Of a stretch of DNA of 64,000 bases, positions 14,679 to 23,482 are shown in pieces. The stretch comes from Paenibacillus sp. FSL R7-0345 (GTDB lineage: Bacteria; Bacillota; Bacilli; Paenibacillales; Paenibacillaceae), in contig NZ_CP152002.1 of the NCBI RefSeq assembly GCF_038595055.1, positions 2,090,501 through 2,154,500 on the forward strand, written 5' to 3'. The notes under the pieces were generated by a model. The model saw only the letters and a program-made list of their open reading frames with translations, had not been told where the DNA came from and did no database searches. The translations under genes were made by a program, and so were the position numbers. The stretch's first letter is position 1. Each line of letters starts with the position of its first letter.

Positions 14679-16457
14679 TCATTCTATTCTGAGGTAACGC
14701 CACAGGGTTGTTCTGCTTATCCCGAGCTGCTTGGCTGTTTTCGTCTGATTGCCTTTGTTCTGCTCAAGAACAGCGATGACAATTTCTCTTGAATAGTCAA
14801 AAAGCGTCTTGTCTTCAACCAGATGCTGGGCCAGATTAGAATCAATATTTACGGACGGCGATTCTGTTCGTTCATGCTTTAACAGCTCAAGCACCTGATA
14901 CTCAGAAATATAGTAGGAGTTGGAATACAGCACCAGCTTTTTAACCGTCTGCTCCAGTTGATTCAGATTTCCCGGCCAGCTGAAGCTGAGCAATTCCCTT
15001 AACGCTTTAGGATCAAAGCCGATCACTTCCTTGTTGCATTCAATGTTGATTTTGTTGAGCAGAAGGGTGATAATCCCGGACAGTTCATTTTTTCTTTCTT
15101 CAATGGAAGGCGAGTAAATACTGCCGCAATCCACCTCTGTCATAATCCGGTTGAAAATCTGTTTGTCCTTATCCGCACTCTTTGTACTGTAGGTGAACAA
15201 AATATTGTTTTTCTGCAGCAGCCTGGTGTTGCTGATGATGGTCAGCAATCGTTCTACATCCTGAATGCTCATCTGCTCCACATTTTTAAACAGGAGCGTA
15301 TTTCCCGTTTCGACCAAAGGGCCGTTGGAGGAATTGAGCAGGTATTTCCAGGTCCGTTCATTAACCAGCTCGGAATGAATCACAATCAGATTGCTCGTAT
15401 GATTTTTTTGCTTAAGATAGGCTGTGTAGGCCAGGCTTGTCTTGGCAGTGCCGCTTTCTCCAAAAATCAGCATGGCATTATAATGGGAGCCCAATTTGTC
15501 CAGCTGATGTTTAGAGGATTCCTGAATATAAGAGGTAAATAAAAGCTTTTTATTGATAATCTCCTCGACCTCAGCTTTATTCATGTAGCTTACACCAAAG
15601 CTGTTGTTTATGAGCGGCGGGGTTGAATTTTTAACCTCGCACAGAAAGTAGCCGTCCTCCAGGTCCAGCCGCTTTATTTTCAACTGATAAACCTGTGTGT
15701 TATGGGTGTGATAAAACTGCTGTTCACCCTCTAAGTTGTTTTTCGTAGCGAGAAAATGACGGATCGATTTCTCCAGCTTAGGATCGATATTCGTAAAAAC
15801 CGTTTGCAGCTCCTGATCGAAAATGGTGACCTTCTGGGACTGGGTATGGAAGCAGGCGGTCAGCAGCTCATTTTTTTGCCTGATTTGTTTGAGGTCATTA
15901 ACCAGTGAGATGGCTTGCCGGTAGGCATGCTTGATGCTCTCAATTCCGGAGGTAATCAGGATGGTATTAATGGACTTGCTGAGGGCCATCTTGTGAGTAA
16001 CGGCGTCACATAGCACCATCTCATACTGCTCCGCTTTTAACTGGTCTAACAGGTAATCGGCACTTACGGGATTATCCAGGGTAATGATCTTAATGTTGTA
16101 TTGCAAAATATCGCAGATCAGATGAGCCGTTTCGGTAATGCTGGGATAGCCTATAATGGCAAAATTGCTGGTGTAGTTATTGGCGAGCTTAATTGCACCC
16201 AAAATGTCATACACGGAAATAGATACATCTATAACAGGGATGGAGACCGACTGGTGAATTAAGCTGGCAGTACCGCCTCTGGAAATAATCGCATCGTAGT
16301 TTTCTTCAGATAATTCTGATACCAGCTGCTGTCCTTCTTCCAGGTCGGCGGTATAGATATGAATATCGATTTCCCCGAATTGCTCTCCGATAACCGTCAT
16401 GGAATGATTCAATTCTTCATAAGGCGCAATGCCGAGCAGTTTAATTTTGTTGGCCAT
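14679..16457 (-). CDS. PrpR-like regulator: PrpR_N sensor, degenerate AAA+ domain, Fis-type HTH
   Basis: 592 residues in three parts. Residues 1-170 match the PrpR N-terminal sensor (KLLGIAPYEELNHSM, DAIISRGGTASLIHQSVSIPVIDVSISVYDILGAI). Residues about 290-500 are an AAA+ module with a Walker A-like GESGTAKTSLA and a Walker B-like GNTLLFKNVEQM, but no GAFTGA loop is visible where sigma-54 contact is expected. The C-terminus (NKGNQTKTAKQLGISRTTLWRYLR) is a Fis helix-turn-helix. So it should act with ordinary sigma factors, probably sensing a sugar acid or its phosphate. It is divergent from the kinase operon. GGAGGGCAATCAGG precedes the ATG. Confidence 0.85.
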   Translation of the reverse strand: MANKIKLLGIAPYEELNHSMTVIGEQFGEIDIHIYTADLEEGQQLVSELSEENYDAIISRGGTASLIHQSVSIPVIDVSISVYDILGAIKLANNYTSNFAIIGYPSITETAHLICDILQYNIKIITLDNPVSADYLLDQLKAEQYEMVLCDAVTHKMALSKSINTILITSGIESIKHAYRQAISLVNDLKQIRQKNELLTACFHTQSQKVTIFDQELQTVFTNIDPKLEKSIRHFLATKNNLEGEQQFYHTHNTQVYQLKIKRLDLEDGYFLCEVKNSTPPLINNSFGVSYMNKAEVEEIINKKLLFTSYIQESSKHQLDKLGSHYNAMLIFGESGTAKTSLAYTAYLKQKNHTSNLIVIHSELVNERTWKYLLNSSNGPLVETGNTLLFKNVEQMSIQDVERLLTIISNTRLLQKNNILFTYSTKSADKDKQIFNRIMTEVDCGSIYSPSIEERKNELSGIITLLLNKINIECNKEVIGFDPKALRELLSFSWPGNLNQLEQTVKKLVLYSNSYYISEYQVLELLKHERTESPSVNIDSNLAQHLVEDKTLFDYSREIVIAVLEQNKGNQTKTAKQLGISRTTLWRYLRIE

Positions 16458-16482
16458 CCTGATTGCCCTCCTCTGAGAAGTG

Positions 16483-16557
16483 TTTCATTTATAAACGATT
16501 ATAATGCAGATTTAAAAATAATAATAGAAATAAATGATATGTGTTTCAAAAAGAAAC
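16483..16557 (+). promoter_or_regulatory. Paired operator-like sites in the divergent control region
   Basis: GTTTCATTTATAAAC (16483-16497) and the perfect inverted repeat GTTTC-AAAAA-GAAAC (16543-16557), 60 bases apart, between the regulator and the kinase operon. The spacing and sequence match the pair at 11648-11723. Likely binding sites of the divergently encoded regulator. Confidence 0.6.
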
Positions 16558-16633
16558 AATTCATTTACTGTTGAGGTTACATCCTTTTTAGCGCAGCTAT
16601 AAAATAAAGGTGTGAACAAGAGGGGGTGAGCTG

Positions 16634-17893
16634 ATGCTGAAATTGCTGGTGATCGCTGATGATTTTACCGGTGCCTTAGATACGGGAGTACAATTTGCGA
16701 ACCTGGGTGTGAAGACCATGGTTACAGCAGAACCGGTTATTGATTACGGATTGCTGGAGGATGATCTGGAGGTTCTGGTTATTGATACGGAAAGCCGGTA
16801 TCTGTCCTTTGCTGATTCTTACAACATTGTCAGTCAGATAATCGAACAGTCCAAGCAGGTTCAAGTACCGTTTATCTATAAAAAAGTGGACTCTGCCTTG
16901 AGGGGAAATATCAGCAGTGAAATCAAAGCCGTCCTGGATCATTTCCCGGATAAGAAGATTCCGTTTATTCCTGCCTTTCCGGAGATCAACCGGATTGTCA
17001 ATAACGGTAATCTTTATATAGACGGACAATTGGTTTCGGAAAGTGTGTTTGGACAGGACCCCTATGAACCGGTTACGGAAAGCAATATCCCGAAAAGGCT
17101 GCAGGATGAGGCTAATCTGGATAGTCAGTTGATCCGTGATGCTCAGATCGGTCAAGCCGGAGCGGGCCTGCTGCTGTTTGACAGTGAAACAGACGGGGAC
17201 CTGCTGCAAATTATGACGATAATAAAGGAGCATCACCTTTCAGACATTACCATAGGCTGTGCCGGGTTTGCCAAAATCTTGGCAGATGCCGTTTTTTCAG
17301 ACAGAATGACTCAAAAGGCTGTTATCAATGCACCGTTAATGGTCATTTGCGGATCTGTTAATCCTATTACAAAGCAGCAAATTGAGTATGCTGAACAGAA
17401 AAAATGTAAGCGTTATTCTCTAAGCCCCCGTCAGCTTCTGGAGCCTGACTATTGGGAGAGCCCGGAGGGGCAGGAATGTCTGGAGGCCTATCTTGAGGCC
17501 GTTATTGAAAGCGAATTAATAATCTTTGAAACGCTCGGTGATTATACGATGAACAGCTTGTCTGCATACGGAGCATCCCGCAACATTCTGCCTACCGAAT
17601 TTCGTTTCAGGATAGCGCAGTCCCTGGGGAATTTGTCCAGACAGCTGCTGGACAGAAAGGTTAACCGGACGTTACTATTTACCGGCGGCGATACACTGTT
17701 TCAGTCGATGCAGGTCTTAAAGATCAGCCGGATCAAACCGCTGTATGAAATAAGCCAGGGTGTCGTATTATCCGAGATGATCTGGAAGGATCAGCCGGTT
17801 CAAGTGATTACCAAGTCCGGCGGTTTCGGGAATAAAGAGCTGTTTATAGAGCTGAATCAGAACATTATAGAGCAGGAGGAAAAGAAATGTTAA
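16634..17893 (+). CDS. Four-carbon acid-sugar kinase family protein (DUF1537)
   Basis: 419 residues. The N-terminus LKLLVIADDFTGALDTGVQFANLGVKT is the DUF1537 signature, VDSALRGNISSEI follows near residue 85, and the nucleotide-binding C-terminal domain has TLLFTGGDTLFQSMQVL and TKSGGFGNKELF. DUF1537 kinases (OtnK, DtnK, LtnK, DenK) phosphorylate C4 acid sugars such as threonate, erythronate or 2-oxo-tetronate. With a PdxA2-type dehydrogenase in the same operon, a threonate-like route (4-phosphorylation, then oxidation and decarboxylation to dihydroxyacetone phosphate) is the nearest known model. First gene of a six-gene operon; overlaps the next by 7 bases. Confidence 0.9.
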   Translation: MLKLLVIADDFTGALDTGVQFANLGVKTMVTAEPVIDYGLLEDDLEVLVIDTESRYLSFADSYNIVSQIIEQSKQVQVPFIYKKVDSALRGNISSEIKAVLDHFPDKKIPFIPAFPEINRIVNNGNLYIDGQLVSESVFGQDPYEPVTESNIPKRLQDEANLDSQLIRDAQIGQAGAGLLLFDSETDGDLLQIMTIIKEHHLSDITIGCAGFAKILADAVFSDRMTQKAVINAPLMVICGSVNPITKQQIEYAEQKKCKRYSLSPRQLLEPDYWESPEGQECLEAYLEAVIESELIIFETLGDYTMNSLSAYGASRNILPTEFRFRIAQSLGNLSRQLLDRKVNRTLLFTGGDTLFQSMQVLKISRIKPLYEISQGVVLSEMIWKDQPVQVITKSGGFGNKELFIELNQNIIEQEEKKC

Positions 17894-19044
17894 CAGATTA
17901 CAGTTTGAAAATGCCTAAAAATGTTTTCGCAGGCCAGCATGCACTGGAGCAGCTGGGAGCCATCCTGACAGCGGATATTAAGAAAGCCGTTATTTTTACA
18001 GACAAGGGTGTACTGAATGCCGGCTTAACAGGGATTCCGGAGCAGATTCTTGCAGACAAAGGGATTGCATACAGCATCATTTCTGAAATTCCTGCAGAGC
18101 CAAGCTATCTTCAGGCACAAGAGATCGTAGACCGGTTCAAAAACGAGCATGCTGATTTCATTATTGCAGTCGGCGGCGGCAGTGTAATGGATGTAGCCAA
18201 GCTCGCTTCCATTTTGGCAACAGATGCCTACACCGTGAAGGATCTGCTGGATAACCCGCTGCTTGCCCAAAAGCAGGTGCTGTCCCTGATGATTCCGACC
18301 ACTGCCGGAACCGGTTCCGAAGCAACTCCAAACAGCATTGTGGCTGTACCGGAGCAAGAGCTGAAGGTCGGGATTGTCAATCCTGCAATGATTGCTGATT
18401 ATGTCATTCTGGACGGCCGTTTAATTAAAAAATTGCCTAAGCACATCGCAGCAGCAACCGGAGTAGACGCCTTATGCCATGCTATTGAATGCTTTACCTC
18501 AGCTAAGGCTAACCCTTTTAGCGATACCTTTGCTCTGGAAGCCCTTGATTTGATTATGAATAATGTTATTGAAGCCTGTACCAATCCGGAAGCGCTTGAA
18601 GCGAAAAATAAGATGCTGCTTGGCTCATTCTATGCAGGTGTAGCAATTACTTCTTCAGGTACAACAGCCGTTCATGCGCTCTCTTATCCGCTCGGCGGCA
18701 AATATCACATTCCGCACGGGGTTTCAAATGCCATCCTGCTGACACCTGTAATGCGTTTTAATGAGCCGGCTATTCAGGAACAATTAGCACGAGCATATGA
18801 CCGTGTAGTAAGAGGCGGTAACCATGAGCTGTCTACAGCTGAAAAATCCAGATTTATCATTTCTGAGCTTGAGAGGATTGTGGATGTTCTGGAGATTCCA
18901 ACCAGCCTGAAGTCATTTAATGTACCGGAAAGTGATCTGGAGGGACTGGTTGAAGCCGGGATGCAGGTGACACGTCTCCTTGTTAACAATATGCGCGAAG
19001 TGACACCGGATGATGCAAGAAACATTTACAGGGAAGTACTATAG
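17887..19044 (+). CDS. Iron-containing alcohol dehydrogenase
   Basis: 385 residues of the type III (Fe-dependent) dehydrogenase family. NAD-binding AVGGGSVMDVAKLASILAT lies near residue 95, PTTAGTGSEAT near residue 138, and the metal ligands are in CHAIECFTS and YHIPHGVSNAILL. Members interconvert small alcohols and aldehydes or 2-hydroxy acids; here it likely handles an aldehyde or hydroxyacid from the acid-sugar route. The start overlaps the kinase stop by 7 bases, so translation is coupled. The exact substrate is unknown. Confidence 0.9.
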   Translation: MLTDYSLKMPKNVFAGQHALEQLGAILTADIKKAVIFTDKGVLNAGLTGIPEQILADKGIAYSIISEIPAEPSYLQAQEIVDRFKNEHADFIIAVGGGSVMDVAKLASILATDAYTVKDLLDNPLLAQKQVLSLMIPTTAGTGSEATPNSIVAVPEQELKVGIVNPAMIADYVILDGRLIKKLPKHIAAATGVDALCHAIECFTSAKANPFSDTFALEALDLIMNNVIEACTNPEALEAKNKMLLGSFYAGVAITSSGTTAVHALSYPLGGKYHIPHGVSNAILLTPVMRFNEPAIQEQLARAYDRVVRGGNHELSTAEKSRFIISELERIVDVLEIPTSLKSFNVPESDLEGLVEAGMQVTRLLVNNMREVTPDDARNIYREVL

Positions 19045-19059
19045 AGGGAGGAAATGAAT

Positions 19060-19956
19060 ATGGCAGAAGTTAAGGGCATTATCACACCTATTATTACACC
19101 AATGAATCCGGATGAAAGCGTTAATCATGAGGAGCTGCGAGTTCAGATTGACCGCTTGATTGATAACGGTGTACACGGGGTCTTTGTATTTGGAACTAAC
19201 GGTGAAGGCTATATCCTGTCCGAAGAAGAAAAATGTGAAATTATGAAAACGACAGTGGAACAAGTGGCCGGCCGGATTCCTGTGTATGCTTCTACCGGGG
19301 TTAACAGTACACTCGATACCATCCGCCTGTCCAATAAAGCAAAAGAAATTGGAGTAGATATTCTGTCCATTATCACGCCCGGCTTCGCAGCAGCTTCCCA
19401 GGATGAGCTGTATACCCATTTCAAAACCGTTGCTGAACAAGTGGACCTGCCGATCGTGCTTTATAATATACCGGCACGTACCGGTAATGCGATTGCCCCT
19501 GCAACCGTGGGCAAGCTGAGTAAAATTAGCAATATTATCGGTGTGAAGGATTCCAGCGGCAACTTTGATAACATTCTTCAGTACATTGAGCAGACGCGGG
19601 ACCGGGAAGGCTTTGCCGTCTTGTCCGGCAATGATTCGCTTATCCTGTGGACCCTGCTCGCCGGCGGTAACGGCGGGGTAGCCGGCTGCTCTAATGTGTA
19701 TCCCTTCACCATGGCCCAGATTTATGAACAATTTCTTGCAGGTGACATTCCGGCGTCCCGCCAATATCAGGACTCCATCCGTTCCTTCAGAGATTGCTTC
19801 AAGTATGGTAATCCGAACACGATCGTGAAATATGCAGTTGCTGAATTGGGCTTCCCGGTCGGTAAGTGCCGTGCACCGTTCAATCAGCTTTCAGAGCAGG
19901 GTTTTGAAGCTCTTCGTCACGTTATTGCTGCAAACCAAGCCAACGGCATGAAATAA
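19060..19956 (+). CDS. DapA/NanA-family class I aldolase or dehydratase
   Basis: About 298 residues of the dihydrodipicolinate synthase/N-acetylneuraminate lyase superfamily. VKGIITPIITPMNPD opens the barrel, GTNGEGY stands near residue 47, the catalytic tyrosine is in VLYNIPARTGN, and the Schiff-base lysine in IIGVKDSSGNF. It is probably not the biosynthetic DapA, because it sits in a catabolic operon; a 2-keto-3-deoxy acid or sialic-acid-like lyase is more likely. ATG 19060 is preferred over ATG 19054, since GAGGGAGG ends only a few bases before the latter. Confidence 0.88.
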   Translation: MAEVKGIITPIITPMNPDESVNHEELRVQIDRLIDNGVHGVFVFGTNGEGYILSEEEKCEIMKTTVEQVAGRIPVYASTGVNSTLDTIRLSNKAKEIGVDILSIITPGFAAASQDELYTHFKTVAEQVDLPIVLYNIPARTGNAIAPATVGKLSKISNIIGVKDSSGNFDNILQYIEQTRDREGFAVLSGNDSLILWTLLAGGNGGVAGCSNVYPFTMAQIYEQFLAGDIPASRQYQDSIRSFRDCFKYGNPNTIVKYAVAELGFPVGKCRAPFNQLSEQGFEALRHVIAANQANGMK

Positions 19957-19968
19957 AGGAGACGGACA

Positions 19969-21024
19969 ATGAAAAAAATCATCGGTATTACTATGGGAGA
20001 TCCGGCCGGCATCGGTCCTGAAATATCCATCAAAAGTTTTCAGAAGCCTGAACTGTACGACCGTTGTCAGCCGCTGCTTGTAGGGGATAAATCGGTTATC
20101 GAATTCTATCTTGCCAAGCATCCCGAGCTGGATTTAAAGGTGAATGTAGTGGAGAACCCCAAGGATGGCGTCTATGAATACGGCACGATCGATATGGTTG
20201 ATCTGGGACTGGTCAATATGGAAGGATTTCAAATCGGCGAGGTTTCAGTAACCGGCGGTGACGCTGCTTTCCAGTATGTCAAGAAAGTGATTGAGCTGGC
20301 ACTGGCCAAGGAAGTTGATGCTACGGTAACGAACCCGCTAAATAAAGAAGCAATGAATGCGGCAGGGCATCACTATGCGGGCCATACCGAAATTTATGGG
20401 GATCTGACGAATACTGAGAAATATACGATGATGCTGGCTGACGGCAACCTGCGTGTAGTTCACGTTTCCACACATGTTTCTTTACGTGAAGCCTGTGACA
20501 GAGCCACTAAACAGCGTGTGCTGGATGTGATCCGGATTGCTGACACTGCCTGCCGAAATTTAGGGATTACCAATCCGCGGATTGCCGTTGCCGGGCTTAA
20601 CCCTCACTGTGGTGAAAATGGCCTGTTCGGTACCGAAGAAATCGAGCATATTAATCCGGCAGTAGAAGCAGCTAAAGCGGAAGGTATTAATGTGTATGGC
20701 TCATTGCCGGCGGATACGCTGTTTTCCAAAGCGCATGGCGGAATGTTCGACATCGTTGTTGCCATGTATCACGACCAGGGTCATATCCCGCTGAAGCTGC
20801 TCGGATTTGTCTATGATCAGGAGACGAGCTCCTGGAAAGCTGTTCAGGGAGTGAATATTACCCTCGGCCTGCCGATTATCCGCACCTCAGTGGACCACGG
20901 CACAGCCTTTGACCAGGCGGGCAAATGGACTGCAAGTGAGCTGAGCCTGGAAAATGCAATTGATTATGCCATTAGGCTAGCCGAAAATACACAGGTAGAA
21001 AGCTTGTCCAGGGATGATTATTGA
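19969..21024 (+). CDS. PdxA2-type 4-phosphate dehydrogenase
   Basis: 351 residues of the PdxA family. Motifs: IGITMGDPAGIGPEIS, AGHTEIYGDLTNTEKYTMML, GLNPHCGENGLFGTEE, VAMYHDQGHIPLKLLG and TSVDHGTAFD, with the metal-binding histidines present. PdxA itself oxidises 4-phosphohydroxythreonine in vitamin B6 synthesis, but copies next to DUF1537 kinases (PdxA2) oxidise and decarboxylate threonate 4-phosphate or similar. The operon context favours PdxA2. AAGGAGACGGACA precedes the ATG; the end overlaps the next gene by 11 bases. Confidence 0.88.
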   Translation: MKKIIGITMGDPAGIGPEISIKSFQKPELYDRCQPLLVGDKSVIEFYLAKHPELDLKVNVVENPKDGVYEYGTIDMVDLGLVNMEGFQIGEVSVTGGDAAFQYVKKVIELALAKEVDATVTNPLNKEAMNAAGHHYAGHTEIYGDLTNTEKYTMMLADGNLRVVHVSTHVSLREACDRATKQRVLDVIRIADTACRNLGITNPRIAVAGLNPHCGENGLFGTEEIEHINPAVEAAKAEGINVYGSLPADTLFSKAHGGMFDIVVAMYHDQGHIPLKLLGFVYDQETSSWKAVQGVNITLGLPIIRTSVDHGTAFDQAGKWTASELSLENAIDYAIRLAENTQVESLSRDDY

Positions 21025-21460
21025 ACGTATTGACCGTCTGGCAAATTACCAGCCTATCCTTCCTAATATCGATAAAGCACTTGCTGCTATGCAGGCTATT
21101 GAGATGCGGGAAGCCGGAGTGCATTATCCGTTTGAAGGAGGCTATCTCTTCTTTCAGACAGGCACAACCAAACCTTTAGCCGAAGCGCAGTTTGAAGCAC
21201 ACCGGAAATATATTGATGTGCAGGTTGTACTGGAGGGCAGTGAGTATGCTGCATTAGAGGATTTGGCTAATCTTACAGTTGCCATTCCTTACAGCGGCGA
21301 ACGGGATGTTGAAAAGTATGAAGGCGAGACGCGGCATTTTATGAAGATTACAGAAGGTATGGCCTATGTGTGCTTTCCCTGGGACGGGCATAAAGCCGTA
21401 TTTCATATCGGTCAGCCGCTGGAATTTACAAAAGCAGTCATCAAACTGGAAGTAGAATAA
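21014..21460 (+). CDS. YhcH/YjgK/YiaL family cupin-like protein
   Basis: 148 residues. YPFEGGYLFFQTGTTKPLAEAQFEAHRKYIDVQVVLEGSEYAAL is the family signature, with histidine and glutamate residues that bind metal in related cupin folds. Members occur in sialic acid (YhcH), sugar acid (YiaL) and beta-galactosidase (EbgC) operons and are thought to help anomer or sugar processing; the reaction is not settled. It overlaps the PdxA2 gene and lies in the same operon, supporting a free-sugar substrate. Confidence 0.85.
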   Translation: MIIERIDRLANYQPILPNIDKALAAMQAIEMREAGVHYPFEGGYLFFQTGTTKPLAEAQFEAHRKYIDVQVVLEGSEYAALEDLANLTVAIPYSGERDVEKYEGETRHFMKITEGMAYVCFPWDGHKAVFHIGQPLEFTKAVIKLEVE

Positions 21461-21485
21461 CTTACGATTTGGAGGAGATTGTACA

Positions 21486-22664
21486 ATGGCAAACTTACCA
21501 AGGGTTAGAGCTTCTGAACCGAACGGCATTGTGTATCATGATGAATTCCTGAATGTTGATTTCGGGTTAATCCCGACAGGCGGCAATAAAACAGCACATG
21601 CACCTGCCCTAATCGAAACCGTAGACGGAGGCCTGCTCTGCGCCTGGTTTGCCGGCAGCTTTGAAGGCAGCGGAGATATTTCGATTGTCGTGTCCAAGCT
21701 TGATCCGGATACCCAAGTGTGGTCTGTTCCTGTAACGGTATCAAAGGGTGAGGACCGCAGTGAGCAAAACCCGGCGTTCTTCCGGTCACCTGAAGGCTCC
21801 ATCTGGTTAATTTACACCTCGCAGCTGAGCCGCCAGGAAGGTAAAGACAACATGCAGTTTACTTCCATTATTATGGTTCAGAAATCGGACGATGAAGGTC
21901 AGACCTGGGGCGGGCCGGAAGTCCTCTTCGCAGAGGAAGGCACATTCTCACGCCAGGCTATTCAGGTTCTGAGCAACGGCCGCTGGCTGTTCGCAACCTG
22001 GCTGTGTGAAGACTCGGCAGACGGGCTGACCAATGACCCGACAGAATTCCGTGTGTCTGATGACCAGGGCCAAACCTGGAAAAAAGTAAGAATGCCGGAA
22101 AGCAACGGCCGTGTACATGCGAATGTGGTGGAAGTGGAAGCCGGGCATTTGGTTGCCTTTATGCGCAGCCGTTTTGCGGACAATGTGTACAGCAGTGAGT
22201 CCCGTGATTTTGGCGATACCTGGTCCGTGCCGCAAAAGACAGCCCTGCCAAATAATAACGCAAGCATCAGTGCAATCCGGCTTAAGTCCGGTGAAATTGC
22301 CCTTGCCTATAATGTTAACGCAGCACGTAATCCGGAGTTTGGAAAAGTGGCATGGCCCGGGCTGAGAAATCCGGTTGCCGTCTCCGTCTCTGAGGATTTC
22401 GGACAAACCTGGCCGGTCGGCCGTGTATTTGAAGCGGCAGAGGGCTACATCGGCGTAGAAAACAAAACCAATAATACACAGCATGAATACCCAACGCTGT
22501 ACCAGTCGAAGGACGGCTTACTGCATCTGGTTTATGCGTACAAGAATAGAATTTGCGTCAAATATGTACGTTTCTCTGTAAGCGATGTGTTTGGAGAAAA
22601 ACGTGAAGCGGAAGGGATCTACAATCCGACCTCAGGTCAGGGTGTGGAAGAAGTATTAGCATAA
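21486..22664 (+). CDS. Sialidase-fold (BNR repeat) protein, cytoplasmic
   Basis: 392 residues of a six-bladed propeller. Four Asp-box repeats are readable: SDDEGQTW, SDDQGQTW, SRDFGDTW and SEDFGQTW. No signal peptide or membrane helix is visible, so the enzyme should be intracellular. Related proteins are exo-sialidases or remove sugar units from imported oligosaccharides. Together with the DapA/NanA-type and YhcH-type partners it suggests a glycoside of an acidic sugar. The start at 21486 follows GGAGGAGATTGTACA. Last gene of the acid-sugar operon; specificity unproven. Confidence 0.8.
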   Translation: MANLPRVRASEPNGIVYHDEFLNVDFGLIPTGGNKTAHAPALIETVDGGLLCAWFAGSFEGSGDISIVVSKLDPDTQVWSVPVTVSKGEDRSEQNPAFFRSPEGSIWLIYTSQLSRQEGKDNMQFTSIIMVQKSDDEGQTWGGPEVLFAEEGTFSRQAIQVLSNGRWLFATWLCEDSADGLTNDPTEFRVSDDQGQTWKKVRMPESNGRVHANVVEVEAGHLVAFMRSRFADNVYSSESRDFGDTWSVPQKTALPNNNASISAIRLKSGEIALAYNVNAARNPEFGKVAWPGLRNPVAVSVSEDFGQTWPVGRVFEAAEGYIGVENKTNNTQHEYPTLYQSKDGLLHLVYAYKNRICVKYVRFSVSDVFGEKREAEGIYNPTSGQGVEEVLA

Positions 22665-22713
22665 GCATGATCGTCGTGCTTTGCACCTGGAGATATATTT
22701 AGGGGGACTTATT

Positions 22714-23415
22714 TTGGGTGGAATAGATTTATTCAGCCTGCAGTTTTTAATCGCGCTCGCCAATGTTATATTTGTGGATTTGCTCCTGGCCGGAGATAAT
22801 GCGATCGTAATCGGGATGGCTGCCCGGAACCTGGATGCGGGACAGCAGAAAAAAGCGATTATTCTGGGCACCGCCGGTGCAGTAATCATTCGTATTATTG
22901 CTACGGTTCTCGTCGTGAAGCTGTTGCAGATTCCTTGGCTTTTCGCCATCGGCGGCGCGCTGCTGCTATGGATTTCGGTAAAGCTGCTGACCGATCATAA
23001 CGAAGATGGAAATGTTAAGGCAGGCAAGACGCTGATGGGCGCTGTCTGGACCATTATTCTGGCTGATGCCGCCATGGGTCTGGATAATGTTATAGCGGTT
23101 GCAGGTGCAGCGAACGGACATATCCCGCTGGTTATTATCGGACTTGTTATCAGCGTGCCGATTGTTGTATGGGGAAGCACGCTGTTTATCAAGGTGATCG
23201 ACCGCTTTCAGTGGATCGTCTATATCGGTTCAGCCGTACTTGCTTACAATGCAGCCAAGATGATTACCGAGGAAAAGGGGCTCCATACCTTCTTCGAGCA
23301 TTCACCGGCGCTCAAATGGAGTCTAATGATCACCTGTATGGTTCTGGTTGTAGTCATCGGATATATCGTCCGGTCGCACTCGATGCAGCATAAGCAGCAG
23401 GAACAGAATGCCTAG
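22714..23415 (+). CDS. TerC/YjbE-family integral membrane protein
   Basis: About 233 residues and seven or so helices. DLLLAGDNAIVIGMAARNL and ADAAMGLDNVIAVAGAANG each carry the paired acidic residues (GDN, LDN) that mark the TerC fold; family members export manganese and other metals. A TTG at 22714 follows AGGGGGACTTATT and is preferred; the frame also extends to a TTG at 22681 without a site. The gene follows the sialidase-like gene by 49 bases without a clear terminator, so read-through is possible, though the function is unrelated. No yybP-ykoY type leader is seen. Confidence 0.85.
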   Translation: MGGIDLFSLQFLIALANVIFVDLLLAGDNAIVIGMAARNLDAGQQKKAIILGTAGAVIIRIIATVLVVKLLQIPWLFAIGGALLLWISVKLLTDHNEDGNVKAGKTLMGAVWTIILADAAMGLDNVIAVAGAANGHIPLVIIGLVISVPIVVWGSTLFIKVIDRFQWIVYIGSAVLAYNAAKMITEEKGLHTFFEHSPALKWSLMITCMVLVVVIGYIVRSHSMQHKQQEQNA

Positions 23416-23423
23416 CATACAGT

Positions 23424-23460
23424 AAACAGCGTGCCCATAACCGGGGCACGCTGTTTTGCT
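23424..23460. terminator. Bidirectional terminator between convergent genes
   Basis: AAACAGCGTGCCC (23424-23436) pairs with GGGCACGCTGTTT (23444-23456), 13 bp, followed by TTGCTTG. Confidence 0.85.
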
Positions 23461-23482
23461 TGTCCGCTGACATGCGATATTC

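Noticed and set aside
19060..19956. Housekeeping dapA for lysine synthesis
   Set aside because: It is embedded in a catabolic operon with overlaps on both sides of the set; the family includes many lyases.
19969..21024. Housekeeping pdxA for vitamin B6
   Set aside because: Gram-positive spore-formers usually use the PdxS/PdxT route, and the DUF1537 neighbour points to PdxA2.
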